A stretch of 43,987 nt of DNA from the NCBI GenBank assembly GCA_002167845.2, contig NHBO02000079.1, positions 60,268 to 104,254 on the forward strand, in the 5' to 3' direction. Source of the stretch: Phycisphaera sp. TMED9 (GTDB taxonomy: Bacteria; Planctomycetota; Phycisphaerae; Phycisphaerales; SM1A02). Of this stretch, positions 9,716-17,929 are shown one piece after another; position 1 is the first letter of the stretch, and every line of letters starts with the position of its first letter. Made by a program: the position numbers and the translations under genes. The notes under the pieces are model-generated. The model was not told the origin of the DNA. It worked only from the letters and a program-made list of their open reading frames with translations, and did no database searches.

Positions 9716-9734
9716 GCGGAGCATCACGCTCCGC
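9716..9734. terminator. GC-rich hairpin downstream of the DedA gene
   Basis: GCGGAGC, a 5-base loop ATCAC, then GCTCCGC: a perfect 7-bp stem placed 41 bp past the DedA stop and 67 bp before the acyltransferase start, both on the minus strand. There is no T-run, so this is either a weak terminator or an RNA processing structure. Confidence 0.4.
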
Positions 9735-9774
9735 CGATCACGCATCTCGGATTTTGGAAAGACGCGCCGAGAAA

Positions 9775-10470
9775 TCAGCCCGTGGCCTCTGGAGTCTTTC
9801 CACCGGGCTTGGAACTGGTTCGCTGCTCTCGTAGCCACGATGCCCGGGCGCGGGGGATTTGGGCACGGCCCGATTTGGACCGTCGCCACCACACGATGAT
9901 CATCACGAGGATGGTGCCCACCAGCAGGGCGCCGACACCGATGGTGACCCAGTGCAACGGACCACTCGTCGACATGCCCCGCTGAGCGGCGAACCCGAGA
10001 CCGAGCTGGAAGCCGACGCTCAGGACCGCGGTGGAGAATTCGACGAGCAGGAACACGCCCCACGAAAGATGCACCAATCCACCGACCGCGACGCCCACCG
10101 TCCTCGAACCGGGAATGAAGCGCGAGACCAGGAGCACCCACGTGCCGTGGCGGTCGTAGAGCGCCTTCACCTGAAGAATGCGTTTCGGATGCGCCTGTTT
10201 TCGAAACCAGTGCGTCCCGACCAGGCGGCCGCCGAACTTTCGGCAGACCAGGAACCACAAGGTGTCACCGAGGGTGACGCCGAGGTAGGCGGCGAGCACC
10301 GTCCAGAACATCGGGAACTCTCCGAGGCCGATCTCCCATCCCGCGGGAATCACGATCAGATCCTCGGGAAGATGAAGACCCACGCCGGCGATCACCAGCA
10401 ACCCGAAGACCGCGAGCGGGCCATACAGGTCGAAGAGGTGCTGAACGAAATGATCTGCGGTCTCGTGCAT
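9775..10470 (-). CDS. DedA/VTT-family membrane protein
   Basis: A 231-residue inner-membrane protein of the DedA (SNARE-associated/VTT) family. Members act in envelope homeostasis; some flip undecaprenyl phosphate or phospholipids. Landmarks seen are the acidic re-entrant loop HLPEDLIVIPAG (E36, D37), the glycine-rich segment GVTLGDTLWFLVCRKFGGR (about 64-82), and RHGTWVLLVSRFIPGSRT (about 107-124) with the conserved Arg-Phe-Ile-Pro-Gly-x-Arg. A C-terminal basic tail of about 40 residues follows the last helix. A longer frame from a GTG at 10539 would add 23 residues and almost abut the divergent lgt start; I prefer the ATG at 10470, which leaves 77 bp for promoters. Confidence 0.87.
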   Translation of the reverse strand: MHETADHFVQHLFDLYGPLAVFGLLVIAGVGLHLPEDLIVIPAGWEIGLGEFPMFWTVLAAYLGVTLGDTLWFLVCRKFGGRLVGTHWFRKQAHPKRILQVKALYDRHGTWVLLVSRFIPGSRTVGVAVGGLVHLSWGVFLLVEFSTAVLSVGFQLGLGFAAQRGMSTSGPLHWVTIGVGALLVGTILVMIIVWWRRSKSGRAQIPRARASWLREQRTSSKPGGKTPEATG

Positions 10471-10547
10471 GGAAATCACGCCCAGTATCCACGGTTCCGA
10501 CCAACTCTGCAGCGAGTCCTTCCAGTGACGGCGGTACACTTCGCCGG

Positions 10548-11576
10548 ATGCTCCTTCTCGCCCAAAGCTACGTGCATGATCTCTCTCCGTTCGCGTTTCG
10601 GGTCGGGGACGGATTCGGAATCCGCTGGTACGGCCTCGCCTATCTGAGCGGGTTCGTCGGCGGCTGGTTGATCCTGCGTTGGATGGCTCGGACGGGCCGA
10701 GGGCTCCTGCGGCCTGAACAGGTCGGTGATTTCATGACCTGGATGGTCATCGGCGTTCTGGTCGGCGGCCGTCTCGGCTACGTCTTCTTCTATTCGATCG
10801 ACCTTCTCTGGACCTTTTCGGGGTCATTCCCATTCTGGGGGGTTCTTGAGATCCACAAGGGTGGCATGGCCAGTCACGGCGGGATCGCCGGCGTGATGGT
10901 CGCGTGCATCCTCTACGGACTGAAGAACCGCATCACGCCATGGCATCTCCTCGATTGCGTCGCCTTCTGCGCTCCGATCGGACTCGGGCTCGGGAGACTC
11001 GCCAATTTCGTCAATGGGGAGTTGTGGGGACGACCGCTCGATCCGGAGCAACAAAGTTCGCCGCCCTGGTGGAGCGTGAAGTATCCGGACGAGATGCTCG
11101 AGCCGGACTTTCAGAACGGATCCAACGTCGACGGGCTCGCCACGATGGTTTCCAATCCAAATGGCGAGTGGGGGCGACAGTCGCTCCGCGACGCGGTCTA
11201 CTCGGGTCGTACCGACGTCTCGGATGCGGTCTCGCCGTATCTCACCGCCTACTATCCGAGCCAGCTCTTTCAGGCCTGCACCGATGGCCTGTTTCTCTTC
11301 ACGCTCCTCGCGATCGTCTGGCTCCGCCCGAGGAAACCCGGCCTGATCGGCGGGTGGTTCATGATCGGGTACGGAGCAATGCGGATCATCTCTGAACAGT
11401 TCCGGGCCCAGTACCTCACACGGTGGGGTGTCTCCAGCATCTGGCCCGCGGCAGGACTCAGCGCCGTCATGATCGCCATCGGTCTGATCATGATCTGGTG
11501 GTGTCTCCGCCGCACGGACCAGAAAGTCGGCGGCCTGCTCGAACCGAATGCCCTCGCAGAGAACTCGACCGTCTGA
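10548..11576 (+). CDS. lgt: Prolipoprotein diacylglyceryl transferase Lgt
   Basis: Transfers a diacylglyceryl group from phosphatidylglycerol to the lipobox cysteine of prolipoproteins in the inner membrane. All Lgt signatures are present: GGRLGYVFFY (73-82), HKGGMASHGG with the conserved His110, the GLGRLANFVNGELWGRP block (146-163) with Arg150, Asn153/156 and Glu158, and YPSQL (236-240). EQFRAQ (about 283-288) matches the region of the late conserved Arg. At 342 residues it is longer than the usual 260-300; most of the excess is a hydrophilic insert of about 70 residues between GELWGRP and YPSQL, in the periplasmic arm region. The lipoprotein candidate at 23873 is a plausible substrate. A strong inverted repeat lies just past the stop. 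Confidence 0.95.
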   Translation: MLLLAQSYVHDLSPFAFRVGDGFGIRWYGLAYLSGFVGGWLILRWMARTGRGLLRPEQVGDFMTWMVIGVLVGGRLGYVFFYSIDLLWTFSGSFPFWGVLEIHKGGMASHGGIAGVMVACILYGLKNRITPWHLLDCVAFCAPIGLGLGRLANFVNGELWGRPLDPEQQSSPPWWSVKYPDEMLEPDFQNGSNVDGLATMVSNPNGEWGRQSLRDAVYSGRTDVSDAVSPYLTAYYPSQLFQACTDGLFLFTLLAIVWLRPRKPGLIGGWFMIGYGAMRIISEQFRAQYLTRWGVSSIWPAAGLSAVMIAIGLIMIWWCLRRTDQKVGGLLEPNALAENSTV

Positions 11577-11583
11577 ATGAAGA

Positions 11584-11631
11584 CACCGCCCGGTCTGTGG
11601 ACCGGGCGGTGCATCGGAGGGTCGAGACCCT
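11584..11631. terminator. Bidirectional hairpin terminator between lgt and the B12-fold gene
   Basis: A perfect 12-bp stem, CACCGCCCGGTC (11584-11595), loop TGTG, GACCGGGCGGTG (11600-11611), begins 8 bp after the lgt stop. A second smaller palindrome, AGGGTC-GA-GACCCT, lies at 11618-11631. Both sit between convergent genes and could end transcripts from either side. No long T-run is present. Confidence 0.7.
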
Positions 11632-11661
11632 TCGCTTCGTTTGATTGGCCGACGATTCTCG

Positions 11662-12363
11662 TCAGGCGGCGCGAGTCGCCTTGCCACGACCCACCGTCCG
11701 CTCTTCGAGGTTGGCTCGAACCTCGGGATACTCCTCGAGCTGCTCAAGCAAGTCGTCGGGTCCGGTCGCCCAGAGATCCGCGCCGATTTCTTCGGCCAGT
11801 CCCGCGGCTCGGTTGAAGATCCCGCCGCCGACCACGATCTGCATGTTGGGGAAGGCGTTGATCTCACGGATCTGATCGATCAGCTGTCGGATGCCCGGTG
11901 CGTCGGAGCCGCCCGAACTGAACATGAGAAGCACGTCGGGCCGTCGTTCGTGGGCTTCCTGCATGATGTCGTCGTGCGCGATGTTTCCACCACCGTAGGT
12001 GACGTCGTAGCCGTCGGCTTCGAGAAGATCCACGATCACTCGAGCAGCCAGGTCGTCCAGTTCGGTGGGTCCGCAGAACATGCAGATCGAACGATTCCGT
12101 GAGGGCTTGGCTTCATATCGACTCTGGTTCTGTGCGATCAGACCGGAGAGCGTTCGCGTCGCATACTGCTGGGCGAGCTGCGTCATCTGGTCGTTCCGAT
12201 AGAGCGTCGTGATGTTGTTGATGGTCGGCCAGAAGACTTCACGGGCCAGGGTTTCGGCGGTGATCTCGTGCTCGGTCGCGGCATCCACCATCCGGCGGGC
12301 CGCGTTTCGGTCGCCCGAGATGAGTGAGGAGAAGAGGCTTTCGATGAAGAGGTCGGTGTTCAT
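11662..12363 (-). CDS. B12-binding-fold protein with degenerate cobalamin motif
   Basis: A 233-residue cytosolic protein with the two-part layout of cobalamin-binding modules (MetH, CarH/LitR-type): a helical cap (about 1-85) and a Rossmann-like B12-binding domain (about 90-210) ending with IVVGGGIF. In true binders the motif is Asp-x-His-x-x-Gly, where His ligates cobalt. Here the aligned text is ELDDLA (101-106): Asp to Glu, His to Asp, Gly to Ala. The later Ser-x-Leu is Ser-Ser-Gly. Base-off/His-on binding is therefore unlikely; it may bind another ligand or act as a sensor or scaffold. There is no DNA-binding domain. Start chosen at the ATG with AGGA seven bases upstream; a 54-codon upstream extension is Arg-rich and unlike the family. 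Confidence 0.8.
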   Translation of the reverse strand: MNTDLFIESLFSSLISGDRNAARRMVDAATEHEITAETLAREVFWPTINNITTLYRNDQMTQLAQQYATRTLSGLIAQNQSRYEAKPSRNRSICMFCGPTELDDLAARVIVDLLEADGYDVTYGGGNIAHDDIMQEAHERRPDVLLMFSSGGSDAPGIRQLIDQIREINAFPNMQIVVGGGIFNRAAGLAEEIGADLWATGPDDLLEQLEEYPEVRANLEERTVGRGKATRAA

Positions 12364-12651
12364 GTCGATTCCTGCTGTGCCCGGTGCGGGCGAGGCGATC
12401 CCGTACGGCGCCGATCCTTCGGCGTCGGAAAGCGGTCTCTGGAAGCTGATGGAGTCGAGATCCTCTCGACGGTGATGATTTCTCCGACGGGCGTGTCCCC
12501 GTCGCTGAAGAGTTTTTCGACGCAATCACCGCCCGCTCCACACCACACGTGGATTTCGAGTTACCGGATCTCGATTGACCGGTTATCGACCTGCCCGGTC
12601 AGGGAAACGCTTCTTCGCGGGGGATTATCAACCTCTCCGCGGAGCCTCGCG
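12364..12651. other. Intergenic region with inverted repeats, no gene seen
   Basis: This 288-bp gap runs from the B12-fold start to the DinB-like stop, both minus strand. It holds TGACCGG/CCGGTCA (12576-12582 and 12595-12601), the palindrome CTCCGCGGAG (12635-12644) just past the DinB-like stop, and CGACGGG/CCCGTCG near 12488-12507. These could be a terminator for the upstream operon and leader structure for the B12-fold gene. No reading frame here looks coding. Confidence 0.4.
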
Positions 12652-13155
12652 TCACGTCGCCGGAGGGAATTCGTTCATCCACTGGAAGACGCTGCTCTGG
12701 GGAAGGTCATCCACCCCCAGATGTCGGAGCATGTTGAGGCATTGAGCGCGATGGTGCATCGAATGCGTCATCACATGTGCGCAGATTCCGCCTCTGGTGA
12801 AGACGAATTTCTTCCCGTCTCGCTCACGACTCATCGTGTCGTCGAATCGTCCGTCCAACACGGCGGCTTGAAACTCGATGCTGGCAGAGGATTGGTCGGC
12901 TCGGATTTCCTCGATCGAATGCGCCGCTCCATCCTTCATACCGGCGAACGGATCTTCAATCTTCTTCAAGACCCCGGTCCAACCGATCATCGCGCCCAGA
13001 TTGTGAATCAGCGACTTCCGGATCGAGCCAAGCCCCATTTCGAACATCTGATCAAGCGCCTGGTCATCGAGCGGTCGGCAGGCATCGAAGAGGCGGTCGT
13101 TCGCCCAGGCGTCGAAATCAAGCAGTACGAGATCAGGTCGAGTGGGAGGGTTCAT
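12652..13155 (-). CDS. DinB-like metal-binding four-helix protein
   Basis: A 167-residue DinB/YfiT-like protein. The fold is a four-helix bundle that binds a divalent metal with three histidines; here they should be His51 (SLIHNLGA) and His131/His135 in HVMTHSMHHRAQ, the standard His-x3-His placing. Opening text FDAWANDRLFDAC also fits. Characterised relatives are thiol-dependent S-transferases or DNA-damage-inducible proteins of unclear role, so the reaction cannot be stated. It is the last gene of a minus-strand operon; its ATG overlaps the stop of the SLC13 carrier gene by 4 bp (ATGA), which implies translational coupling. Confidence 0.85.
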   Translation of the reverse strand: MNPPTRPDLVLLDFDAWANDRLFDACRPLDDQALDQMFEMGLGSIRKSLIHNLGAMIGWTGVLKKIEDPFAGMKDGAAHSIEEIRADQSSASIEFQAAVLDGRFDDTMSRERDGKKFVFTRGGICAHVMTHSMHHRAQCLNMLRHLGVDDLPQSSVFQWMNEFPPAT

Positions 13156-14717
13156 GAAGATGGGTCCGAATCGGATGGAAGTATGAAGGAGGAAGGTGAC
13201 ACGAGGCTCGCATCAACCCCTTCCGAGGCCTTTGAGACCAGAAACATGGCCAGGGTCGAGATGATCGCCACGCCGATCAGATTGAGCACGAAGCCCTCCC
13301 GCATCATGCGATTGATCGGAACATCCTCGGTGCCGTAGATCGCGGCGTTCGGCGCGGTGGCCACCGGCAACATGAAGGCGCAGCTCGCGCTCATCGCCGC
13401 CGGAGCCATCAGGATCACCGGGTCGATACCCATCGCCATCGCGGTGGCGCCCAGAATCGGCATCATCAGAGCGGTGAGTGCGGTGTTGCTGGTGATCTCG
13501 GTCAGGAAGGTGGTCAAGAGACAGACCAGCCCGACCATCACCGGAATCGGGATTCCCCGCATGCCGGTGAGGCTGCCGGCGATGACCTCGCTCAACCCCG
13601 TCGATTTGAAGGCCTGAGCCAATGCGATCCCGCCGCCGAACAGGAGAAGCACGCCCCAGGGGATGGTTCGAGCGTGCGCCCAATCGAGCAAACGTCCCCC
13701 TCTGGAGTCAGGAAACGAAAAGAGCGCCACGACGACCAAGGCCGCCACCGTGGCCGAACCAGAACCGCGGGCATCGATCACGCCTCCGGTCGCGAGTCGA
13801 AGCAGTCCGGTCCATCCGCCGCCTCCATCCTCCAGTCCCTGCGCGGTGAACCAGCCGATCGGAAGGGCGGGGTACTTCTGAAAGATCCACAGGCCCGCCG
13901 CCATCGCAAACATGAACAAGACTCGGCGTTGTCCCGGCGTCCAGGACTCACCCTTGGGGAGATCGAACGTCTCTTTTCCGGAAAGACCGCGGGTCAGCCA
14001 CCACCAGGCGATCGGAACGAAGAGGACGACGACGGGGACTCCGGCCTTCATCCACTCAAGGAATCCATAGGAACCGTCTCGAACCCCGAGTTTGTCGAAC
14101 GCGCCCATGAAGATGATGTTCGGTGGGGTTCCGATCGGCGTTCCGATGCCGCCGATGTTCGCGGCATAGGCGATTCCCAACAGGAGCGGAATCGCGAACT
14201 TTCGATCACTGGTGCCGCTGATGACCGCGAGCGCGACCGGAAGCATCATCAACGTGGTCGCCGTGTTGGAGATCCACATCGAGAGCGCCGCGGTGGCGAT
14301 CATGAAGCCGAGGATCACGCTCCGGCCGCCATGGCCGCCGAGCCGTGCGACGCCCTGAACCACCGCGATCGCCACTTTCTTGTGGGCACCGGTGCATTCC
14401 ATGGCTCGACTCAGCATGAACCCGCCCATGAGCAGGAGAATCAGGCTGTCTCCATATGCGTTCGCCGTCGACTTGTGGTCGAGCAGACCAAGCGTGGGGA
14501 GGAGGGCCAGTGGAATCAGACTCGTGGCCGGCACGGGAACCGGCTCGGTCACCCACCAGACCGCACACCACAGGGTCACCCCCGCGAGGAGGGAATCATC
14601 GAGTTCCAGGCCGCCGGCACGAAGCGCCAGCGCGAAGATCGTTGCCAGGATCGGACCCAGCGGAAGCGCCAGTCGTTTCACGAGAGAGCCGCTCGAAGAC
14701 GTGTTCTCGTTGGTCAA
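13152..14717 (-). CDS. SLC13/DASS-family sodium-coupled anion symporter
   Basis: A 521-residue inner-membrane carrier of the divalent anion:sodium symporter family (dicarboxylates, citrate or sulfate). It has around twelve hydrophobic segments and both inverted-repeat Ser-Asn-Thr motifs that bind substrate and sodium: ISNTATTLMMLP (149-160) and ITSNTALTALMMP (about 405-417). The family hallmark WWVTEPVPVPATSLIPL (54-70) is also present. The substrate is not readable. It sits third in a four-gene operon with 4-bp overlaps on both sides (methyltransferase before, DinB-like after). Confidence 0.92.
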   Translation of the reverse strand: MTNENTSSSGSLVKRLALPLGPILATIFALALRAGGLELDDSLLAGVTLWCAVWWVTEPVPVPATSLIPLALLPTLGLLDHKSTANAYGDSLILLLMGGFMLSRAMECTGAHKKVAIAVVQGVARLGGHGGRSVILGFMIATAALSMWISNTATTLMMLPVALAVISGTSDRKFAIPLLLGIAYAANIGGIGTPIGTPPNIIFMGAFDKLGVRDGSYGFLEWMKAGVPVVVLFVPIAWWWLTRGLSGKETFDLPKGESWTPGQRRVLFMFAMAAGLWIFQKYPALPIGWFTAQGLEDGGGGWTGLLRLATGGVIDARGSGSATVAALVVVALFSFPDSRGGRLLDWAHARTIPWGVLLLFGGGIALAQAFKSTGLSEVIAGSLTGMRGIPIPVMVGLVCLLTTFLTEITSNTALTALMMPILGATAMAMGIDPVILMAPAAMSASCAFMLPVATAPNAAIYGTEDVPINRMMREGFVLNLIGVAIISTLAMFLVSKASEGVDASLVSPSSFILPSDSDPSS

Positions 14718-15415
14718 GATGAACGCTCCTGTTCAGTCTTCGGCGTGGTGTCACAGGTCGCCATCGCCCAGACATGGATGGGAAAGTCGGGTTCATTATG
14801 AAGCGAATGCAGACGACTCCGATAGCTCGTCCAACGTGTGAAGTTGGCCTTCACACATGCTCGGTTTCCCCATGATCCGGTCTTGATGCCCGCGAGTGGG
14901 AATCCGGCCTCGCCGAGGAAGTTCCGAAGCCCCTCTTCGGTCCAGCGAGTGCAGTCGATCGGAAACCGATGTACCCGAACCAGGAATGGGGTCGAGATCA
15001 GAAATCGTCCCCCCGGTTTCAGCATGGAGAGAACGTTCCCCGCCGCGCGATAGGGACGGGCGAGATGTTCGAAGACCTGGTCGGCGATGACCAGGTCGAA
15101 TCGGGCCGACAACGGCTGGTCGCAGACATCGAATGCTGGAAAGTTCTCCGTTCGATGGGAACGCCATGGCCGTGCATCCCGCCATTCATTGCCGGAGATC
15201 TCCAGCACGTCGAGCTCTTCCGCGGGAAGGGTCTCGAGCCAGGATTGCATCTCCTTCTGCTGGATCACCCGCCCCCACTGAATCGGATCGAATCCGGTGA
15301 GGCGATCGGCCATGCGCCGGACACCCATCAGATCGATCAGGTGGGCGACCCCGCGGTGCCAGGCGGGTCGGCGATTCCGCCCTTCGACCTCGACTCGATC
15401 GACCTCGAGGCTCAA
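14714..15415 (-). CDS. Class I SAM-dependent methyltransferase
   Basis: A 233-residue methyltransferase-11-type protein. Motif I appears as LDVLEISGNEW (about 68-78), where the usual acidic-x-Gly-x-Gly loop is reduced to Glu-Ile-Ser-Gly. The later motifs FDLVIADQVFEHL and LKPGGRFLISTPF are clear. The C-terminal VHRFPIDCTRWTEEGL matches the family often found near glycan and lipid biosynthesis genes. Target unknown. It is the second gene of the operon: its start overlaps the SGNH hydrolase stop by 4 bp, and its stop overlaps the SLC13 start by 4 bp. Confidence 0.87.
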   Translation of the reverse strand: MSLEVDRVEVEGRNRRPAWHRGVAHLIDLMGVRRMADRLTGFDPIQWGRVIQQKEMQSWLETLPAEELDVLEISGNEWRDARPWRSHRTENFPAFDVCDQPLSARFDLVIADQVFEHLARPYRAAGNVLSMLKPGGRFLISTPFLVRVHRFPIDCTRWTEEGLRNFLGEAGFPLAGIKTGSWGNRACVKANFTRWTSYRSRLHSLHNEPDFPIHVWAMATCDTTPKTEQERSS

Positions 15416-16563
15416 GGTGCGGTCTCCTCGGAGGTGGCCTCGGCCCTCGCGGATCGAAGCACGGGTTCGAAGGCGTCCGCGTGACGCATGAACCCAAGGT
15501 CGGTGGGGTGCGAGGAGTCGACCGTGGCTTCGCCGTCATCTCCCAGCAGTCCTGCTCCTTCTATATAGAAGATGCGATCGAAGCCTTCGGCCACGAGGGT
15601 GTCGTGAGCCGCCTTCAACGCCGCTCGACTCTCTCGGTTTCGATTCGCCTTGCTCGCATTGAACATCGCATCCGCATAGGTCCGGTCCTCGACGAGAATG
15701 ATCGGCACGCCGGGTCGCAATGATCGAAGGCGGCGGACGAATGGAACGGCTCTCTCCGCGACCTGGCTTCCGCCCAGATTGGGAAGGCAATCGATGACGT
15801 ACACCGATGCGTCGATCTCCGACATCAGATCGGCGATCTCCATGTCGAGTGTTCCACTCCCGCTGAATCCGAGATTGACGATGGGAACATCCAGCCGACG
15901 GCCGAGAATCGCCGCATGCGTCATGCCCGGGCGTGAAGCGCAGGCGCCATGCGTGATCGATGTGCCGTAGAAGACGATCGGACGTGATCGCATTTCCGCC
16001 GGACCGACGAAGGCGCCCTCCGCGGTGCCGATCTCGATCGACTCCACACCGTTGTAGAGCGGGAGGTAGAGCATCCACTCACGAGTCACGGGTTCCAGTC
16101 CGCTTGCCAGTCGCTTCTGGTTCTCGACCGCGGAAGGCCGGCCGTTTCCAACCCATCGCCAACCCGAGTTGCCTGGAAGATTCGTCCGGACATAGAGATC
16201 CACGCCACTCACCCCGGTCGCCGGCATGTGCTTCATCTCAAGGCGATCACCGGTCAACTTCCAACGGACCTCGATGGACGGAGAATCGGAAAGGAAGCGG
16301 ATCGCGATACCGGCCGAATGGCGGGAGTTTCCCCAGACCGGCGGCCGGACCAGGTCTTCCGCTCTGGCTGGGAGGCGATCCCACGGCGCCTTGCGTTCTT
16401 CAAACGCCCGACCTTCGACCAAGAGGTCGTTCGCATCGGTCCAATTCGTTTCCGAGAACGAACTCGTGTGAACGACCAGAATCGCCGCCAACATGGCCAG
16501 GATCGGTGTGGCCCGGAAAGACATCGGCCCACGAAGCAGGGTCGTCATGCTCATGATCTCCAT
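15412..16563 (-). CDS. Exported SGNH/GDSL-type hydrolase
   Basis: A 383-residue secreted esterase/lipase-like enzyme. A signal peptide (about 15-38) precedes a beta-rich N-terminal domain (about 60-190, SGNH_hydro_N-like) and an SGNH catalytic domain (195-375). All four blocks are seen: FYGTSITHG with nucleophile Ser202, GFSGSG (Gly235), CLPN (Asn262), and DSSHPTDLG with Asp349 and His352. It probably removes an acyl group from an extracellular or periplasmic glycan. It is the first gene of a four-gene operon. Start is ambiguous among three close ATGs (16563, 16554, 16548); GGAG sits 9 bases before the ATG at 16548, which may be the real one. The 73-bp gap to the divergent porin gene should hold both promoters. 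Confidence 0.9.
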   Translation of the reverse strand: MEIMSMTTLLRGPMSFRATPILAMLAAILVVHTSSFSETNWTDANDLLVEGRAFEERKAPWDRLPARAEDLVRPPVWGNSRHSAGIAIRFLSDSPSIEVRWKLTGDRLEMKHMPATGVSGVDLYVRTNLPGNSGWRWVGNGRPSAVENQKRLASGLEPVTREWMLYLPLYNGVESIEIGTAEGAFVGPAEMRSRPIVFYGTSITHGACASRPGMTHAAILGRRLDVPIVNLGFSGSGTLDMEIADLMSEIDASVYVIDCLPNLGGSQVAERAVPFVRRLRSLRPGVPIILVEDRTYADAMFNASKANRNRESRAALKAAHDTLVAEGFDRIFYIEGAGLLGDDGEATVDSSHPTDLGFMRHADAFEPVLRSARAEATSEETAP

Positions 16564-16636
16564 CCGAATCGAACGGCCGAGTCCGGTCCAGACCCGTCAC
16601 CGATGGGGTTCGTCACCGGAATGATAAGGTGCAGCC

Positions 16637-17929
16637 ATGCGAACCACCAGAAACGGCGCCCTTGTTCTGATTCTCCTGATGACCTGGAACTCCGCCGAGG
16701 GCTGGGGTGAACCAGTTTCTCATCCGGGAGCCGACGAACGGGTCGCTTCCGAGATCGATGCTCTTCGTGCGGAGATCGACGAATACCGCTCCACCGTCAC
16801 GGATGGCCCCATCGACCTTGAGCGGCGGACGGAAGTCCGGAGTCTCATCGTTGATGTTCTGGAATCGTCACGAGGCCGCACGTCGTTCACTGAAGGGCCG
16901 TGGAACAAGGTCTCCTCCACGGACGGTCTCTTCACCATGCAGGCTGACGTCTTCATCCAGTACGACTGGCTTCTGAATTCCACTCCGGGTGAAAACACGC
17001 AGTACGGCACCGACCTCAACACGATCTGGCTCACACTGAGCGGCACGGTGTTCGATCCATCCTGGAGTTACGGCATCGCCACGTCCATCTTCTCGGACGG
17101 CATCCCGACTCCTGAATACGCGTATGTGCAATATGAATTCGAGGATGGCCTGTTCGTACAGGCGGGGATTCTCCCGGAAGCCTTCTCCCTCGAACAGGCC
17201 ATCTCGGTCACTGAACAACTTGGTGCGTCACTTTCTTACGCCGCCGGCCAGTTCGATGCCGGGCGACCGGAAGGTCTTCTGGTCGGGAAACAACTCGACG
17301 ACCATCGCTTCTGGTTGACCTTCTCCAACGGGTGGGGGCAGAGCAACATCAATCCGCTCGAAAACCAACGAATGGGTGTGATGGGTCGATTCGAGTTCAA
17401 ACCTTTCGGAGACTGGGATTCTCTCTACAGCTTCAACCCCTATCCCGGGTCGACTCCCGATGGCCTCTTGCTCGGCATCGGAGGAGCCTACGACTGGGGC
17501 GACTACGACGTGAATGGGCCATCCGCGGTCACCGGTGACGCCACTCGCGCGACCATCGATCTCTCGTGGCAGAAGTCCGGCCTCGGACTCATGGCGACCG
17601 GCTACTACCAGGACGTTCCCGGTGGTGGGTTGGTCGGTGGACGACGCTGGGCCGGGGTCGGCCAGGCTGCATTCTTCCTCACACCGACCTGGGATGTCTA
17701 CGCCCGTGGTGAGTGGGGAACGATTCTCGACAGCGAACAACAGGATGTCGTGATGGCCACGATTGGAACCAGTTGGTTTCCGGCTGGGAATTCCCAGGTC
17801 AAAGTGACCGCGGAGTTCATCCAGTCATGGGGCTCGACCGTCGACTGGTTGGTCGATGGAGACCTCGGGATTCTTCAGGTTGATGAACCTCAATCCATCA
17901 TCCGTACGCAGGTTCAGTTGGCCTTTTGA
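16637..17929 (+). CDS. Porin-like outer-membrane beta-barrel
   Basis: A 430-residue protein with signal peptide (about 1-22), a short charged helical segment EIDALRAEIDEYR (about 38-50), and then alternating aromatic/polar beta-strand text to a C-terminal Phe (VQLAF), the outer-membrane insertion signal. The pattern resembles phosphate-selective porin O/P-type or other planctomycete porins, but I cannot fix the family. AAGG lies seven bases before the ATG. Its last 16 bp overlap the 3' end of the convergent DsbB-like gene. Confidence 0.8.
   Translation: MRTTRNGALVLILLMTWNSAEGWGEPVSHPGADERVASEIDALRAEIDEYRSTVTDGPIDLERRTEVRSLIVDVLESSRGRTSFTEGPWNKVSSTDGLFTMQADVFIQYDWLLNSTPGENTQYGTDLNTIWLTLSGTVFDPSWSYGIATSIFSDGIPTPEYAYVQYEFEDGLFVQAGILPEAFSLEQAISVTEQLGASLSYAAGQFDAGRPEGLLVGKQLDDHRFWLTFSNGWGQSNINPLENQRMGVMGRFEFKPFGDWDSLYSFNPYPGSTPDGLLLGIGGAYDWGDYDVNGPSAVTGDATRATIDLSWQKSGLGLMATGYYQDVPGGGLVGGRRWAGVGQAAFFLTPTWDVYARGEWGTILDSEQQDVVMATIGTSWFPAGNSQVKVTAEFIQSWGSTVDWLVDGDLGILQVDEPQSIIRTQVQLAF

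Noticed and set aside
7811-9985. 724-codon plus-strand open frame
   Set aside because: It is antisense to the acyltransferase-ankyrin gene. Its product is an unbroken mix of charged residues with no domain, as expected of the complement of a membrane protein gene in G+C-rich DNA.
12364-12651. Cobalamin riboswitch upstream of the B12-fold gene
   Set aside because: A GACCTGCC string exists at 12589-12596 but on the plus strand, opposite to the gene, and no other B12-box or GCCACTG element was found.
13674-14801. 375-codon plus-strand open frame
   Set aside because: Antisense to the SLC13 carrier; Arg/His/Glu-rich, no recognisable fold.
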